64,000 nucleotides of DNA from Desulfobulbaceae bacterium (GTDB taxonomy: Bacteria; Desulfobacterota; Desulfobulbia; Desulfobulbales; SURF-16): NCBI GenBank assembly GCA_020444175.1, contig JAHLLM010000007.1, positions 62,001 to 126,000 of the forward strand. The letters run 5' to 3'. This document shows, in pieces, positions 1 through 7,287 of this stretch. The position numbers were made by a program, and so were the translations under genes. The stretch's first letter is position 1, and every line of letters starts with the position of its first letter. A model generated the notes under the pieces. That model was not told where the DNA came from, ran no database searches, and saw only the letters and a program-made list of their open reading frames with translations.

Positions 1-2
1 AC

Positions 3-1424
3 CTGATACCTCTTGAGTATATTTTTGAGTTGTCAAAATTGCAGGACAAGGTGCCCTCTTTTCCATATGAAGAGGTATCACTTCTTATTCAGGACGAATT
101 GGGACAGTCACCAGAAAAAGTATTCAAGCACTTTGACAAAGACCCAATTGCAGCAGCATCCATCGGGCAGGTGCATCGTGCCCGACTCAAAAACGACGAA
201 GAAGTCGTCGTTAAGGTGCAACGCCCAGGCATAGAAGAGATTATTGAAACAGACCTTGAAATCATGCTCCATCTTGCCTCTCTCATGGAGCGCCACATAG
301 AAGAATTTGAAGTACAGCGCCCCACCCGTATAGTCTCGGTTTTTGCCCGAAGCATTGAAAAGGAAATAAATTATAATTTAGAGGCGGCAAACATAGAAAG
401 ATTTGCCCGACAATTTCTTGAAAATCAGACGGTGTATGTCCCAAAGGTGTATCGTTCGTTCAGCACTAAGCGCGTCATTACCATGGAATTTGTCTCCGGC
501 ATTAAAGCCTCAAAAATCGACACCCTTCAAAAGGAAGGATACGACCTGCAGCTCATTGCAAGCCGTGGTGCCGTCCTTGTTATGAAGCAGATTTTCAACT
601 TTGGTTTCTTCCATGCCGATCCCCATCCGGGCAACGTTTTTGTGCTTCCCAACAACATCATATGTTTCCTTGATTTCGGCATGATGGGTCGCATTTCCAG
701 AAAAGAACGCAACGATTTTGCTGATCTTGTCATGCATGTCGTACGCCGCGACGAAAGAAAGGTGACCGATGCAATATTAAATATTACAACGCACCACGGC
801 TATATTGAAAGGGGAGCTCTTGAAAACGATTTTGCCGACATTATTGAACGTTACGTCGGACTTCCTTTAAAGGAACTTGAAATCGGCCCCCTCATGCATA
901 ACCTTCTGGAGATTGTTTCCCGCTACAGGTTAAGCCTGAAGCCGAATTTCTATCTTCTTGTAAAAGCGGCAAGCACCATGGAAGGCCTGGGCAGAATGCT
1001 TGATCCGGAATTTGAAATGACCCAGCATGCGGAACCGTTTATTACAAAAATTCAAAAAGATAAACTCAATCCCAAAAAACTGGTGGGTGATCTTGTTGAA
1101 TCCGGAACGGAACTGATGCAGCTTTTTAAAGAAATACCGTCAGGAATCCGCGACGTGCTTAGCCTTACCCGCCAGGGAAAAATCAAAATTGAATTTGAAC
1201 ACCGTGGCCTTGATCCCTTGTATGGCCACCTGGAACAGATTACCAACCGGATAGCCTTTGCCATAGTCCTTGCAGCACAGATAGTCGGCTCTTCTCTTAT
1301 TGTTCTTGCAGATATTCCGCCGAAATGGCACGGTATCCCTATTATCGGCCTTGCCGGTTTTCTCTTGGCTGGTATTATGGGCTTCTGGCTGCTTATCTCC
1401 ATGCTTCGCCATGGTAAAATGTAA
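3..1424 (+). CDS. AarF/ABC1/UbiB-family atypical kinase (5' partial)
   Basis: This is the 3' part of an ABC1/UbiB-family atypical protein kinase-like ATPase. The family is tied to ubiquinone or other isoprenoid lipid metabolism and is membrane-associated. The frame stays open to the left edge (LIPLEYIFELSKLQDKVP), so the TTG start proposed at 30 is an artefact and the gene begins outside the window. Visible motifs are the invariant QAAS-like stretch (AAASIGQVHRARL), the catalytic HADPHPGN, the metal-binding LDFG, and two hydrophobic segments at the C-terminus that would anchor it in the membrane. It ends 17 bases before pepA, with AGGAGA in the gap, so the two are probably cotranscribed. The family is certain; the substrate is unknown. 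Confidence 0.93.
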   Translation: MIPLEYIFELSKLQDKVPSFPYEEVSLLIQDELGQSPEKVFKHFDKDPIAAASIGQVHRARLKNDEEVVVKVQRPGIEEIIETDLEIMLHLASLMERHIEEFEVQRPTRIVSVFARSIEKEINYNLEAANIERFARQFLENQTVYVPKVYRSFSTKRVITMEFVSGIKASKIDTLQKEGYDLQLIASRGAVLVMKQIFNFGFFHADPHPGNVFVLPNNIICFLDFGMMGRISRKERNDFADLVMHVVRRDERKVTDAILNITTHHGYIERGALENDFADIIERYVGLPLKELEIGPLMHNLLEIVSRYRLSLKPNFYLLVKAASTMEGLGRMLDPEFEMTQHAEPFITKIQKDKLNPKKLVGDLVESGTELMQLFKEIPSGIRDVLSLTRQGKIKIEFEHRGLDPLYGHLEQITNRIAFAIVLAAQIVGSSLIVLADIPPKWHGIPIIGLAGFLLAGIMGFWLLISMLRHGKM

Positions 1425-1441
1425 AAACAAAAGGAGAAAAA

Positions 1442-2941
1442 ATGATCTTTCTCAGCAATAAAAATCCGAGTCAATTTACAGGCGACATTCTTATATATTT
1501 TGTGCGCGAGCCGACAAAAAGAGGAGCGCCTGTCTGCAGTGATGTTCTCATACAGGAAAGAATTAATCATGCCTATCAGGTTGGCGACTGCCGCGGCAAA
1601 AACGAAGAAACTCTGCTTATCTATCCGGAACGGGTCTTTGACGGTGTTAAAGCAAAACGTCTTTTAATAGTCGGACTTGGTAAAGATGAGTTGAATCGTG
1701 AAATGTTTCGGCGGGCAGGTGGTGTCGTTGCCCAGAAAGCACTGGCCGTTAAAGCAGAGAAGCTTTTTATTGTTGTTCCCGAGGAACTGAACTTCTCAGC
1801 AGAAGAGATGACCGAATGTCTGTGCGAAGGTCTCATACTCGGCAGTTACCAGTTCAAAAAATATCAAACCAAAACGAATGAAGATGAAAAAAAGGCTGAA
1901 ATTAAAAAGATAAGCCTTTATCTGAGCCAAACATCATCTGCCACGGCCCGAAAAGCCCTGAAACGTGGAATTGCCGCCGGCAATGCAGGGAATGCTGCAA
2001 GGGATATGGCCAATGAACCCGGCAATGTCTGGACACCTCAAGCATTTGCGGATTATGCAAAAAAAATAACTACAGGCAGCGGTCTGCGCTGCAAGATAAT
2101 TGAAAAAGCCGAGATGAAACGCATGAAAATGGGTGGAATACTTGGTGTAAACCAGGGATCGGCCCAAGCCCCCAAACTTGTTCAACTCGAATATAGAACC
2201 GGCAAGAAAGTGCCTACCCTGCTTCTTGTCGGCAAAGGCCTGACTTTTGATTCAGGAGGACTTTCTCTTAAACCTTCGGCCGGCATGGAAGACATGAAAT
2301 ACGACATGTGCGGCGGGGCGGCTGTCATTACCGCCATGGAGGTTATTGCTTCTGAAAAGCCTAAAAATGTCGACGTGGTTGCCCTTGTCCCGGCAACGGA
2401 AAATCTGCCTGCATCTTCGGCCATAAAGCCCGGCGATATTATCAATCAATACGGCGGCAAATCAGTGGAAGTCATTAATACAGATGCCGAGGGCAGGCTC
2501 ATTCTGGCAGACGCCCTTGCCTACGGCGTAAAAAAATTCAATCCCGATGCAATTGTTGACCTTGCAACCTTGACAGGAGCAGTGATTGTTGGCCTGGGAA
2601 ATCATATGACAGGCCTGCTTTCAAACAACGACGAACTGGCCGAAAAAGTCATAGACTCTGGAAAAAAGGCCGGAGAACCCATGTGGAGACTTCCGCTCAA
2701 CGATGACTACCGAAAACAGATAAAATCCGAAGTTGCTGATATAAAAAATATTGGCGGCAAAGGGGCGGGAACCATTACTGCGGCAGCTTTTCTTGAGGAG
2801 TTTGTAGGGGAAACCCCTTGGGTTCACCTTGATATAGCGGGGACAGCATGGAACTACACGGAAAAACCTTATATACCTAAAAAGGGCCCTGTCGGCATTG
2901 GGGTTCGTTCGCTTATAGAGCTGGTTCGCGACTGGAAATAA
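1442..2941 (+). CDS. pepA: Leucyl aminopeptidase (M17 family)
   Basis: Cytosolic M17 zinc/manganese aminopeptidase that removes N-terminal residues in peptide turnover. At 499 aa it has the usual family length. The C-terminal catalytic half shows the metal and active-site motifs GKGLTFDSGG, MKYDMCGGA and the family signature NTDAEGRL near residue 350. The N-terminal macro-like domain is present but diverged. A good ribosome site (AGGAGAAAAA) precedes the ATG. It follows the AarF-like kinase directly and is followed 33 bases later by a DUF1566 gene on the same strand. Some M17 enzymes double as DNA-binding recombination factors; nothing here tests that. Confidence 0.95.
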   Translation: MIFLSNKNPSQFTGDILIYFVREPTKRGAPVCSDVLIQERINHAYQVGDCRGKNEETLLIYPERVFDGVKAKRLLIVGLGKDELNREMFRRAGGVVAQKALAVKAEKLFIVVPEELNFSAEEMTECLCEGLILGSYQFKKYQTKTNEDEKKAEIKKISLYLSQTSSATARKALKRGIAAGNAGNAARDMANEPGNVWTPQAFADYAKKITTGSGLRCKIIEKAEMKRMKMGGILGVNQGSAQAPKLVQLEYRTGKKVPTLLLVGKGLTFDSGGLSLKPSAGMEDMKYDMCGGAAVITAMEVIASEKPKNVDVVALVPATENLPASSAIKPGDIINQYGGKSVEVINTDAEGRLILADALAYGVKKFNPDAIVDLATLTGAVIVGLGNHMTGLLSNNDELAEKVIDSGKKAGEPMWRLPLNDDYRKQIKSEVADIKNIGGKGAGTITAAAFLEEFVGETPWVHLDIAGTAWNYTEKPYIPKKGPVGIGVRSLIELVRDWK

Positions 2942-2974
2942 CATCTTAAATAAGAAACCGAAGAGGCTGCAAAC

Positions 2975-3448
2975 ATGAAAAGATGGAGGAACGGACTTTT
3001 TTCCTTTTTTTTAACCTGCTTTTTTTCTCTGCTTATCACTTTGAACTGTACTGCCATTGCAAGTGAGCAGAATGCAGACAGTCGCTTTGTTGACCAAGGG
3101 AACGAAATCATATTGGATACCCAGACCGACCTCATGTGGGCATTAAGGGATAATGGGAAGGATATCGCCTGGGAAGAGGCAAAATCATATTGTGAACAAT
3201 ATAACGCAGGAGGCTATTCTGATTGGCGGCTGCCTACGTTGGAAGAACTCAGTACCATTTTTGACCCAACATCCGAAAAAAAATTTAAAACCTACGGGCC
3301 GATTACCCTGACTGCCTGCTGTCCCTGGACATCGAACACCAGGAGAGACAGGGCGAAAACTCTTTTTTTCATAATGGGCGAACCAAACACCCTGAAAATG
3401 ACGAGTTCTGATTACATGCGGGCTCTACCGGTCAGAAATGCCAGATAA
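2975..3448 (+). CDS. Secreted DUF1566 (Lcl C-terminal-like) domain protein
   Basis: A 157-aa exported protein. A positively charged start followed by a long hydrophobic stretch up to residue 30 (ending CTAIASEQ) reads as a signal peptide. The rest is a single DUF1566 domain, recognised by the pattern DTQTDLMW, AKSYCEQYNAGGYSDWRLPT and a C-terminal ALPVR. The domain resembles formylglycine-generating/C-type-lectin-like surface folds, and its biochemical role is not established. It is the last gene of the run containing pepA before the accessory island. Function beyond an extracytoplasmic location cannot be inferred. Confidence 0.8.
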   Translation: MKRWRNGLFSFFLTCFFSLLITLNCTAIASEQNADSRFVDQGNEIILDTQTDLMWALRDNGKDIAWEEAKSYCEQYNAGGYSDWRLPTLEELSTIFDPTSEKKFKTYGPITLTACCPWTSNTRRDRAKTLFFIMGEPNTLKMTSSDYMRALPVRNAR

Positions 3449-3692
3449 AGAGTTTTGGCTGCTTCTGATATCCTTATATCCTTGATCAAGGACCATTTTT
3501 ACAGCTTCTTCTTTGAATTCTTTACAGAATTATCTTCTTTTCCCTTTCATCTGAACACCTCTTCCAGGAGAGGAATTTCAATCTTGAAAAAAGTATCCAT
3601 TATTTCCTTACCACCTCAACATTACCGGATAGTGCGACAAACTCAATACAACGGATAGTGTTATTTCTTGACACGCGCAGGACTTCTGAGGG

Positions 3693-3989
3693 TTATGCCT
3701 GGATTTCTCCTATTGGCAATATTTGTCTGCCATGCCGAATTGTAAGAACAGAAATTTTATTTTTTTCTACTCTGTAAATGATACGGTAATTATCATAGAT
3801 CAGCTCGCGAAGTTCTTCTCGTCTCGTTTCTGGTATCATCCTGCCGCTTAAAGGAGATGATTTTAGTAACTCTACCCTACCAAATAATATTTCTACCCAT
3901 TTTCGAGCTGCTGAAGGATTATCCTGGGCAATGTATTCCGCGATTTCTGTTGTTCTTTCAATGGCAAGTGGGGACCAAATGATTTTCAT
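3693..3989 (-). CDS. RelE/ParE-family toxin of a type II toxin-antitoxin pair
   Basis: 98-aa ParE/RelE-superfamily protein. Recognisable features are the opening helix (WSPLAIERTTEIAEYIAQDNP), the middle LSGRMIPE and the strand pair REELIYDNYRIIYRV followed by a basic IRHGRQILP tail. This is the typical order for plasmid-stabilisation-type ParE toxins, which act on gyrase or, in RelE relatives, on ribosome-bound mRNA; the target here cannot be told. Its ATG overlaps the stop of the upstream antitoxin by four bases, which implies translational coupling. It lies on the minus strand in the accessory island. Confidence 0.85.
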   Translation of the reverse strand: MKIIWSPLAIERTTEIAEYIAQDNPSAARKWVEILFGRVELLKSSPLSGRMIPETRREELRELIYDNYRIIYRVEKNKISVLTIRHGRQILPIGEIQA

Positions 3990-4267
3990 GCTTTAATTCG
4001 CCCCAGAATTGCTTCCTTAGCCTCATTGTGACCAACACCTGCATCTGAATCGATTTGCGCAATAGATGTTTGAATGTCTTGCAAAAGTTCTATTTTTTCC
4101 TGCATAGCTTCATATTCAGAAACATCAAGTAACACTGCGACACCTTTACCGTGTTGGGTGATAACAAGGGGTCTTTTGGTTTCATGTACTTGCTTAAGGA
4201 AAGAAGCTATTCCAGTGCGAAATTCTGACATTGGACGGATGTCTTGATCTAGTTTGAGCCTTTGCAC
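3986..4267 (-). CDS. Phd/YefM-family antitoxin
   Basis: 93-aa antitoxin partner of the ParE-like toxin. The N-terminal Phd/YefM DNA-binding fold is visible as SEFRTGIASFLKQVHETKRPLVITQHGKGVAVLLDV, after which a helical tail (EKIELLQDIQTSIAQ) should wrap the toxin. The start is GTG at 4267; this keeps the MQRLKLDQDI opening common in this family, whereas the next ATG would cut into the first strand. It is upstream of, and overlaps, the toxin gene. Direct repeats at 4291-4312, just upstream, are a likely autoregulatory operator. Confidence 0.85.
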   Translation of the reverse strand: MQRLKLDQDIRPMSEFRTGIASFLKQVHETKRPLVITQHGKGVAVLLDVSEYEAMQEKIELLQDIQTSIAQIDSDAGVGHNEAKEAILGRIKA

Positions 4268-4290
4268 AATGCACCTCTGTTATATTTTTT

Positions 4291-4312
4291 GTACATTATA
4301 CCGTACATTATA
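4291..4312 (-). promoter_or_regulatory. Direct repeat, putative operator of the Phd/ParE operon
   Basis: Two exact copies of GTACATTATA, spaced one helical turn apart (12 bp start to start), lie 24 bases upstream of the antitoxin GTG. Phd/YefM antitoxins commonly bind repeats overlapping their own promoter. Position and spacing fit, but the role is inferred. Confidence 0.4.
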
Positions 4313-4586
4313 TCGGCTTAGCAACATTATTTCAGCCTAAAGGAATGGTGGCGACCAGGGGTTTTATATGTTTCCACCGAAGCGTTGGACCAGTGGGCCG
4401 GTGTCCAGGGTTTTGCCCGAATAACAGCCTAATGCCAGTAGCCGTATACTTTGCTTTGCTCTTTGCGGCGTGACTGGCCCTGCCTCATTTAAAATGTGAG
4501 GCTGATACATTTAACGGCCTGTCTTGCGAAATGCGGGGGCGGGCCTTTTCCTTTTTTATTCCAACAACTTTGGAAGGTTATAGACC
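4313..4586. other. Intergenic stretch inside the accessory island
   Basis: No ORF or RNA gene is supported here. It holds only a small interrupted hairpin near 4484-4502 (CCTCA...TGAGG). Read as the gap between the toxin-antitoxin pair and the next island gene. Confidence 0.4.
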
Positions 4587-4841
4587 ATGCAGGACAATGC
4601 ACATGAATTGCGACAAGCACGAATAAAAGCAATAAGCCATGCCATTGAAGTTGCAGAAGGCAGACCTGTGTCTCCCGGTGAAGTTTTGGAACATGCCCGA
4701 ATTTCTAGTGAAGATAGCGACGGTGGTGCATTCGCCTCGACTTTATTATGGCGCGGCAAACCTGTTCTAATTATCGGGCCGGTAAAATCAAAGATGTTTG
4801 AAGGCGCCCCGAAGATTATGCAAGACCTTACCTCGCTTTGA
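4587..4841 (+). CDS. Small hypothetical protein
   Basis: 84-aa ORF beginning MQDNAHELRQARIKAISHA with a weak GGAAGG about a dozen bases upstream of the ATG. I recognise no family. It is mostly helical at the N-terminus and then has a short hydrophobic stretch (KPVLIIGPVK). An overlapping antisense ORF (4556-4960) is longer and cannot be excluded as the real gene. It sits immediately upstream of a phage terminase-small-like gene, so it may be a prophage remnant. Confidence 0.4.
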   Translation: MQDNAHELRQARIKAISHAIEVAEGRPVSPGEVLEHARISSEDSDGGAFASTLLWRGKPVLIIGPVKSKMFEGAPKIMQDLTSL

Positions 4842-4974
4842 TGCGGTGTTTTGCTGAGGGCACGGGGGGGCACACCTGCGATCTCCACAACCTCTTCAAG
4901 CCGGAAACCACCTGTGCTTTCATTCAGATAATAAATCCTGTTTTTCATGACATAAGCCATTGAAAGGTGTCAGC

Positions 4975-5415
4975 ATGAATAAGAAACCAAAATTTTGTGA
5001 GTGCTGCGGAATAAAACTTTCTCGCAAGCGATACGGAAACCGACTGGAAAGCACCACAGCTTTCAAAAAGAGGCGCTTCTGTACTATTTCATGTGCCAAC
5101 ACAAGAAAGCAGAAGACCAAAGAGGCAAAACAAGAGCAGGCAAAAAAAATTCATTCCGTACCCAATTCAATCGAAGCGGAAAACCTCGCCCCATTGACCT
5201 ATATGCTAAAGGTGATGAATGACCCGAATGAACCGGATGATCGGCGGGACCGCATGGCAATTGCAGCGGCAAAGTATGTTCATTGCCGGGCTAAAGGAAC
5301 CAGAGGCAAAAAAGATGATCTGCAGGAAGCGGCAAAAAAAGCCTCTACAGGTAGGTTTTCAGCCGGGAAACCTCCAAAGGTGGTTGATATCAAGGGCCGA
5401 TTTAGCGAGTCATAG
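4975..5415 (+). CDS. Phage terminase small subunit-like protein with N-terminal zinc finger
   Basis: 146-aa protein starting at the ATG at 4975 (AAAGG upstream), preferred over the TTG at 4960. Residues 5-45 form a Cys4 zinc-ribbon-like unit (CECC...CTISC). The C-terminal half has the pattern APLTYMLKVMNDPNEPDDRRDRM, then AIAAAKYVH and a GRFSAGKPPK tail, which I know from small terminase subunits of tailed phages in proteobacteria. No large terminase, portal or integrase lies beside it, so this looks like a decayed prophage fragment. Confidence in the terminase reading is moderate. Confidence 0.55.
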   Translation: MNKKPKFCECCGIKLSRKRYGNRLESTTAFKKRRFCTISCANTRKQKTKEAKQEQAKKIHSVPNSIEAENLAPLTYMLKVMNDPNEPDDRRDRMAIAAAKYVHCRAKGTRGKKDDLQEAAKKASTGRFSAGKPPKVVDIKGRFSES

Positions 5416-5441
5416 CTGATAAAATGGGATATTTTTTTCAT

Positions 5442-5470
5442 AAGCCTGGGCAATTGTCTGGGCTTTTTTT
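5442..5470 (+). terminator. Rho-independent terminator
   Basis: Short hairpin (AAGCC...GGCTT) followed by seven T residues, 27 bases after the terminase-small-like gene. It separates that gene from the following toxin-antitoxin pair. Confidence 0.6.
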
Positions 5471-5552
5471 ATGTTGTGGAGTTTATCAATAAACTTGTTT
5501 AGAATATCAAAAAAAGTTGCGCCAAGGTCAACTTTTGGCTTATAGTGAAAAT

Positions 5553-5858
5553 ATGAATTTTGATCCGCCCAAAGAAATCGATAAAGAAAAAGCACAAGCC
5601 ATCATACGTGAAATTGTGGCAGGCGGGGAATTGATTATCAGCAAGCATGCAAAAGAAAGGATGCTTGAACGGCATTATTCGACTCAGGATGTTGAACACA
5701 TTTTACTCCGGGGAGAGATTACAAAAAAAGAATTCAAGGAAAAAACACAGAGCTGGGCCTATACACTAAAAGGTGACGATCTTGAAGGCGATGAAGGCGG
5801 GGTTGTTACTGTAATTATCAGTCGGCAAGCTTGTGTGATAATAACAGTATTAAGTTGA
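5553..5858 (+). CDS. DUF4258-family putative toxin
   Basis: 101-aa protein if started at the ATG at 5553 (MNFDPPKEID); the tracked TTG start 36 bases upstream adds an unlikely tail. The core ISKHAKERMLERHYSTQDVEHIL and the later KGDDLEGDEGGVVTVIIS match the DUF4258 fold, which is related to RelE/MqsR-type endoribonuclease toxins. The next gene, 13 bases downstream, encodes an MqsA/YgiT-type antitoxin, the usual partner. Toxin activity is inferred from this pairing; the predicted active site was not identified. Confidence 0.65.
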   Translation: MNFDPPKEIDKEKAQAIIREIVAGGELIISKHAKERMLERHYSTQDVEHILLRGEITKKEFKEKTQSWAYTLKGDDLEGDEGGVVTVIISRQACVIITVLS

Positions 5859-5871
5859 GGGGGTATACGCT

Positions 5872-6399
5872 ATGAACAAATGTTATTCATGCGGTGGAGA
5901 AATAAAAATAATTAAAGACAAGCCGTACAGCTACACAGAATGTGGGCTTGATGTTGTTTTGCATGGTATTACTCAATATGATTGCCCAACATGTGGTGAA
6001 GAATACGCATCTATTCCGAACATGCAAAAGCTTCACAGGCTAATAGGTGCGCATATCTGCCAGAAACGAAAAGCTTTATTGAAGTCAGAAGAGATTAAAT
6101 TTCTCAGAAAAGATTTGCACTTAAAGGCCAAAGAATTGGCTGCACTTCTAGGGGTTACCCCTTCTACTATTTCAAGATGGGAGAACGGGAAAAAAGATAT
6201 TGGTGAGGCACATGACCGGCTTTTAAGATCCGTCTACATGATGTATGCCTCAGAGCAAGCAAATCATATGATTTGTGGAGGGGTTCTTAATATGTTCAAA
6301 GAATTGCCTGCGAAGCGGAAAAAAATTGAACAATCAAAGGAGCTTGTACTTAATCCTCAAGAGTGGCTGAATTGCATGCCTGATTGCTGCCCGGCTTGA
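5872..6399 (+). CDS. MqsA/YgiT-type zinc-finger HTH antitoxin
   Basis: 175-aa protein with the two-domain MqsA layout. The N-terminal YgiT-type zinc finger has CYSCGG at residues 4-9 and CPTCGEEY at about 39-46. A C-terminal Cro/CI helix-turn-helix follows (LRKDLHLKAKELAALLGVTPSTISRWENGKK, about 80-112). In the MqsRA family the zinc domain holds the toxin and the HTH represses the operon. Unlike E. coli mqsRA relatives it has a further 50-residue tail ending NCMPDCCPA. A GAGGGGG ribosome site precedes the ATG. It pairs with the DUF4258 gene upstream. Confidence 0.8.
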   Translation: MNKCYSCGGEIKIIKDKPYSYTECGLDVVLHGITQYDCPTCGEEYASIPNMQKLHRLIGAHICQKRKALLKSEEIKFLRKDLHLKAKELAALLGVTPSTISRWENGKKDIGEAHDRLLRSVYMMYASEQANHMICGGVLNMFKELPAKRKKIEQSKELVLNPQEWLNCMPDCCPA

Positions 6400-6432
6400 T
6401 TTGCTGAATATTGATGAAATATTGTTACGACC

Positions 6433-6894
6433 ATGGAAAAAGTGAGGGTTCGGTGCGCAGTCGAGGGGGATTTCTCTGCCATTAAAGGCATTGCTGAGAA
6501 ACACAATTTAACACCACACAGGTATTTCACGGTATACACCCCGGATAGTCCAAAATCTCTTTTTGAAAAAGAAAATCAAGTAATATTTATAGCAACCAGA
6601 GCATCTATTGTCATCGGCTTCCTAAATTTACATTCTGAGAAGGCATTTAAAGCAAACTGCCACACTGTCGAATTTGAAATTGTCGTTGACCCAGACCATA
6701 GGATGAATGGTGCAGGAAGTGAGTTGTTAAATGAGGCAATACAACACATCACCAGTAGTACCATGGCAGATACTTTTGTCGCGAAAATCAAAAATGGGAA
6801 TATTGGCTCTGAAAGATTGTGTGAAAAATTCGGGTTTGCAAAAAGTAGCAAAGACAGCCTTGGCGCTTATTGGGAATTGAAAATCAAGCGTTAA
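6433..6894 (+). CDS. GNAT-family N-acetyltransferase
   Basis: 153-aa protein of the GNAT fold. The opening VRCAVEGDFSAIKGIAEKH, the central FEIVVDPDHRMNGAGSELLNEAI (acetyl-CoA-binding motif A, with the normal RGxG-like loop relaxed to RMNGAG) and the late NIGSERLCEKFGFAK are in the expected order. The acceptor is unknown. It follows the MqsA-like gene by 33 bases in the island. GNAT proteins can be toxins (TacT/AtaT), but those are normally preceded by an RHH antitoxin, which is not seen here. Confidence 0.75.
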   Translation: MEKVRVRCAVEGDFSAIKGIAEKHNLTPHRYFTVYTPDSPKSLFEKENQVIFIATRASIVIGFLNLHSEKAFKANCHTVEFEIVVDPDHRMNGAGSELLNEAIQHITSSTMADTFVAKIKNGNIGSERLCEKFGFAKSSKDSLGAYWELKIKR

Positions 6895-6951
6895 AATTCT
6901 CATTGGGATGCACTACGCTACGGCGATGCAGCTTCCGCCAACAGTCACAAG

Positions 6952-6985
6952 CGGTACCTTCTCTCGGGCAGGTACCGTTTTTTTT
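6952..6985 (+). terminator. Rho-independent terminator after the GNAT gene
   Basis: Perfect 7-bp stem CGGTACC/GGTACCG with a 12-base loop, followed by eight T residues. It ends plus-strand transcription of the island before the minus-strand tRNA. Confidence 0.85.
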
Positions 6986-7063
6986 GTTCAGTGAAAGGTA
7001 GTCATTTTTTTTATGTCGTGAACGTATAAATGGGGAGAGGATGGGGAGAGATTCACAACCGTA

Positions 7064-7104
7064 CAAATCAAGGGCTTCAGTATAAAACCGAAAGCCCTTG
7101 ATTT
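7064..7104. repeat. Inverted repeat at the 3' flank of tRNA-Leu
   Basis: AAATCAAGGGCTT pairs exactly with AAGCCCTTGATTT across a 13-15 base loop, directly beyond the tRNA 3' end. It could be a tRNA transcription terminator on the minus strand, although no long T-run follows, or the trace of an integration boundary. Confidence 0.55.
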
Positions 7105-7108
7105 TACG

Positions 7109-7196
7109 TGGTGCCCGGAGCGAGAATCGAACTCGCACAGAGATTAACTCCGAGGGATTTTAAGTCCCTTGCGTCTACCAGTTCCGCCATCCGGGC
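7109..7196 (-). tRNA. tRNA-Leu (anticodon UAA), CCA encoded
   Basis: Minus-strand reading starts GCCCGGATGGCGGAA and ends TCCGGGCACCA, so the acceptor stem GCCCGGA/TCCGGGC closes and CCA is encoded. The anticodon arm AGGGA-CTTAAAA-TCCCT gives anticodon UAA. A long variable arm (CGGAGTTAATCTCTG region) is as expected for leucine, and the T arm GCGAG-TTCGATT-CTCGC is intact. The 3' end faces the accessory island. Confidence 0.96.
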
Positions 7197-7287
7197 AAAT
7201 CAGAATTTCGTGTCTATTTAGCATATTGGAGCAGCATTGGCAAGCTGCAAATATTCAGAAAAATGACTCATTTGGCAGAGATGGACT

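Noticed and set aside
3455-3658. 67-aa plus-strand ORF after the DUF1566 gene
   Set aside because: No ribosome site, biased Phe/Ser composition and no recognisable family.
4556-4960. 134-aa minus-strand ORF opposite the small hypothetical gene (4587-4841)
   Set aside because: It overlaps the plus-strand ORF entirely and runs against the terminase-like gene. Its first part (MKNRIYYLNESTGGF) looks protein-like, but the rest is low-quality antisense sequence. I kept the plus-strand ORF at low confidence instead.
6433-6894. TacT/AtaT-type GNAT toxin
   Set aside because: No RHH-type antitoxin precedes it, and its motif A is not specific for tRNA-acetylating toxins.
6884-7138. 84-aa minus-strand ORF
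   Set aside because: It covers the 3' part of tRNA-Leu and a terminator, so it is an artefact.
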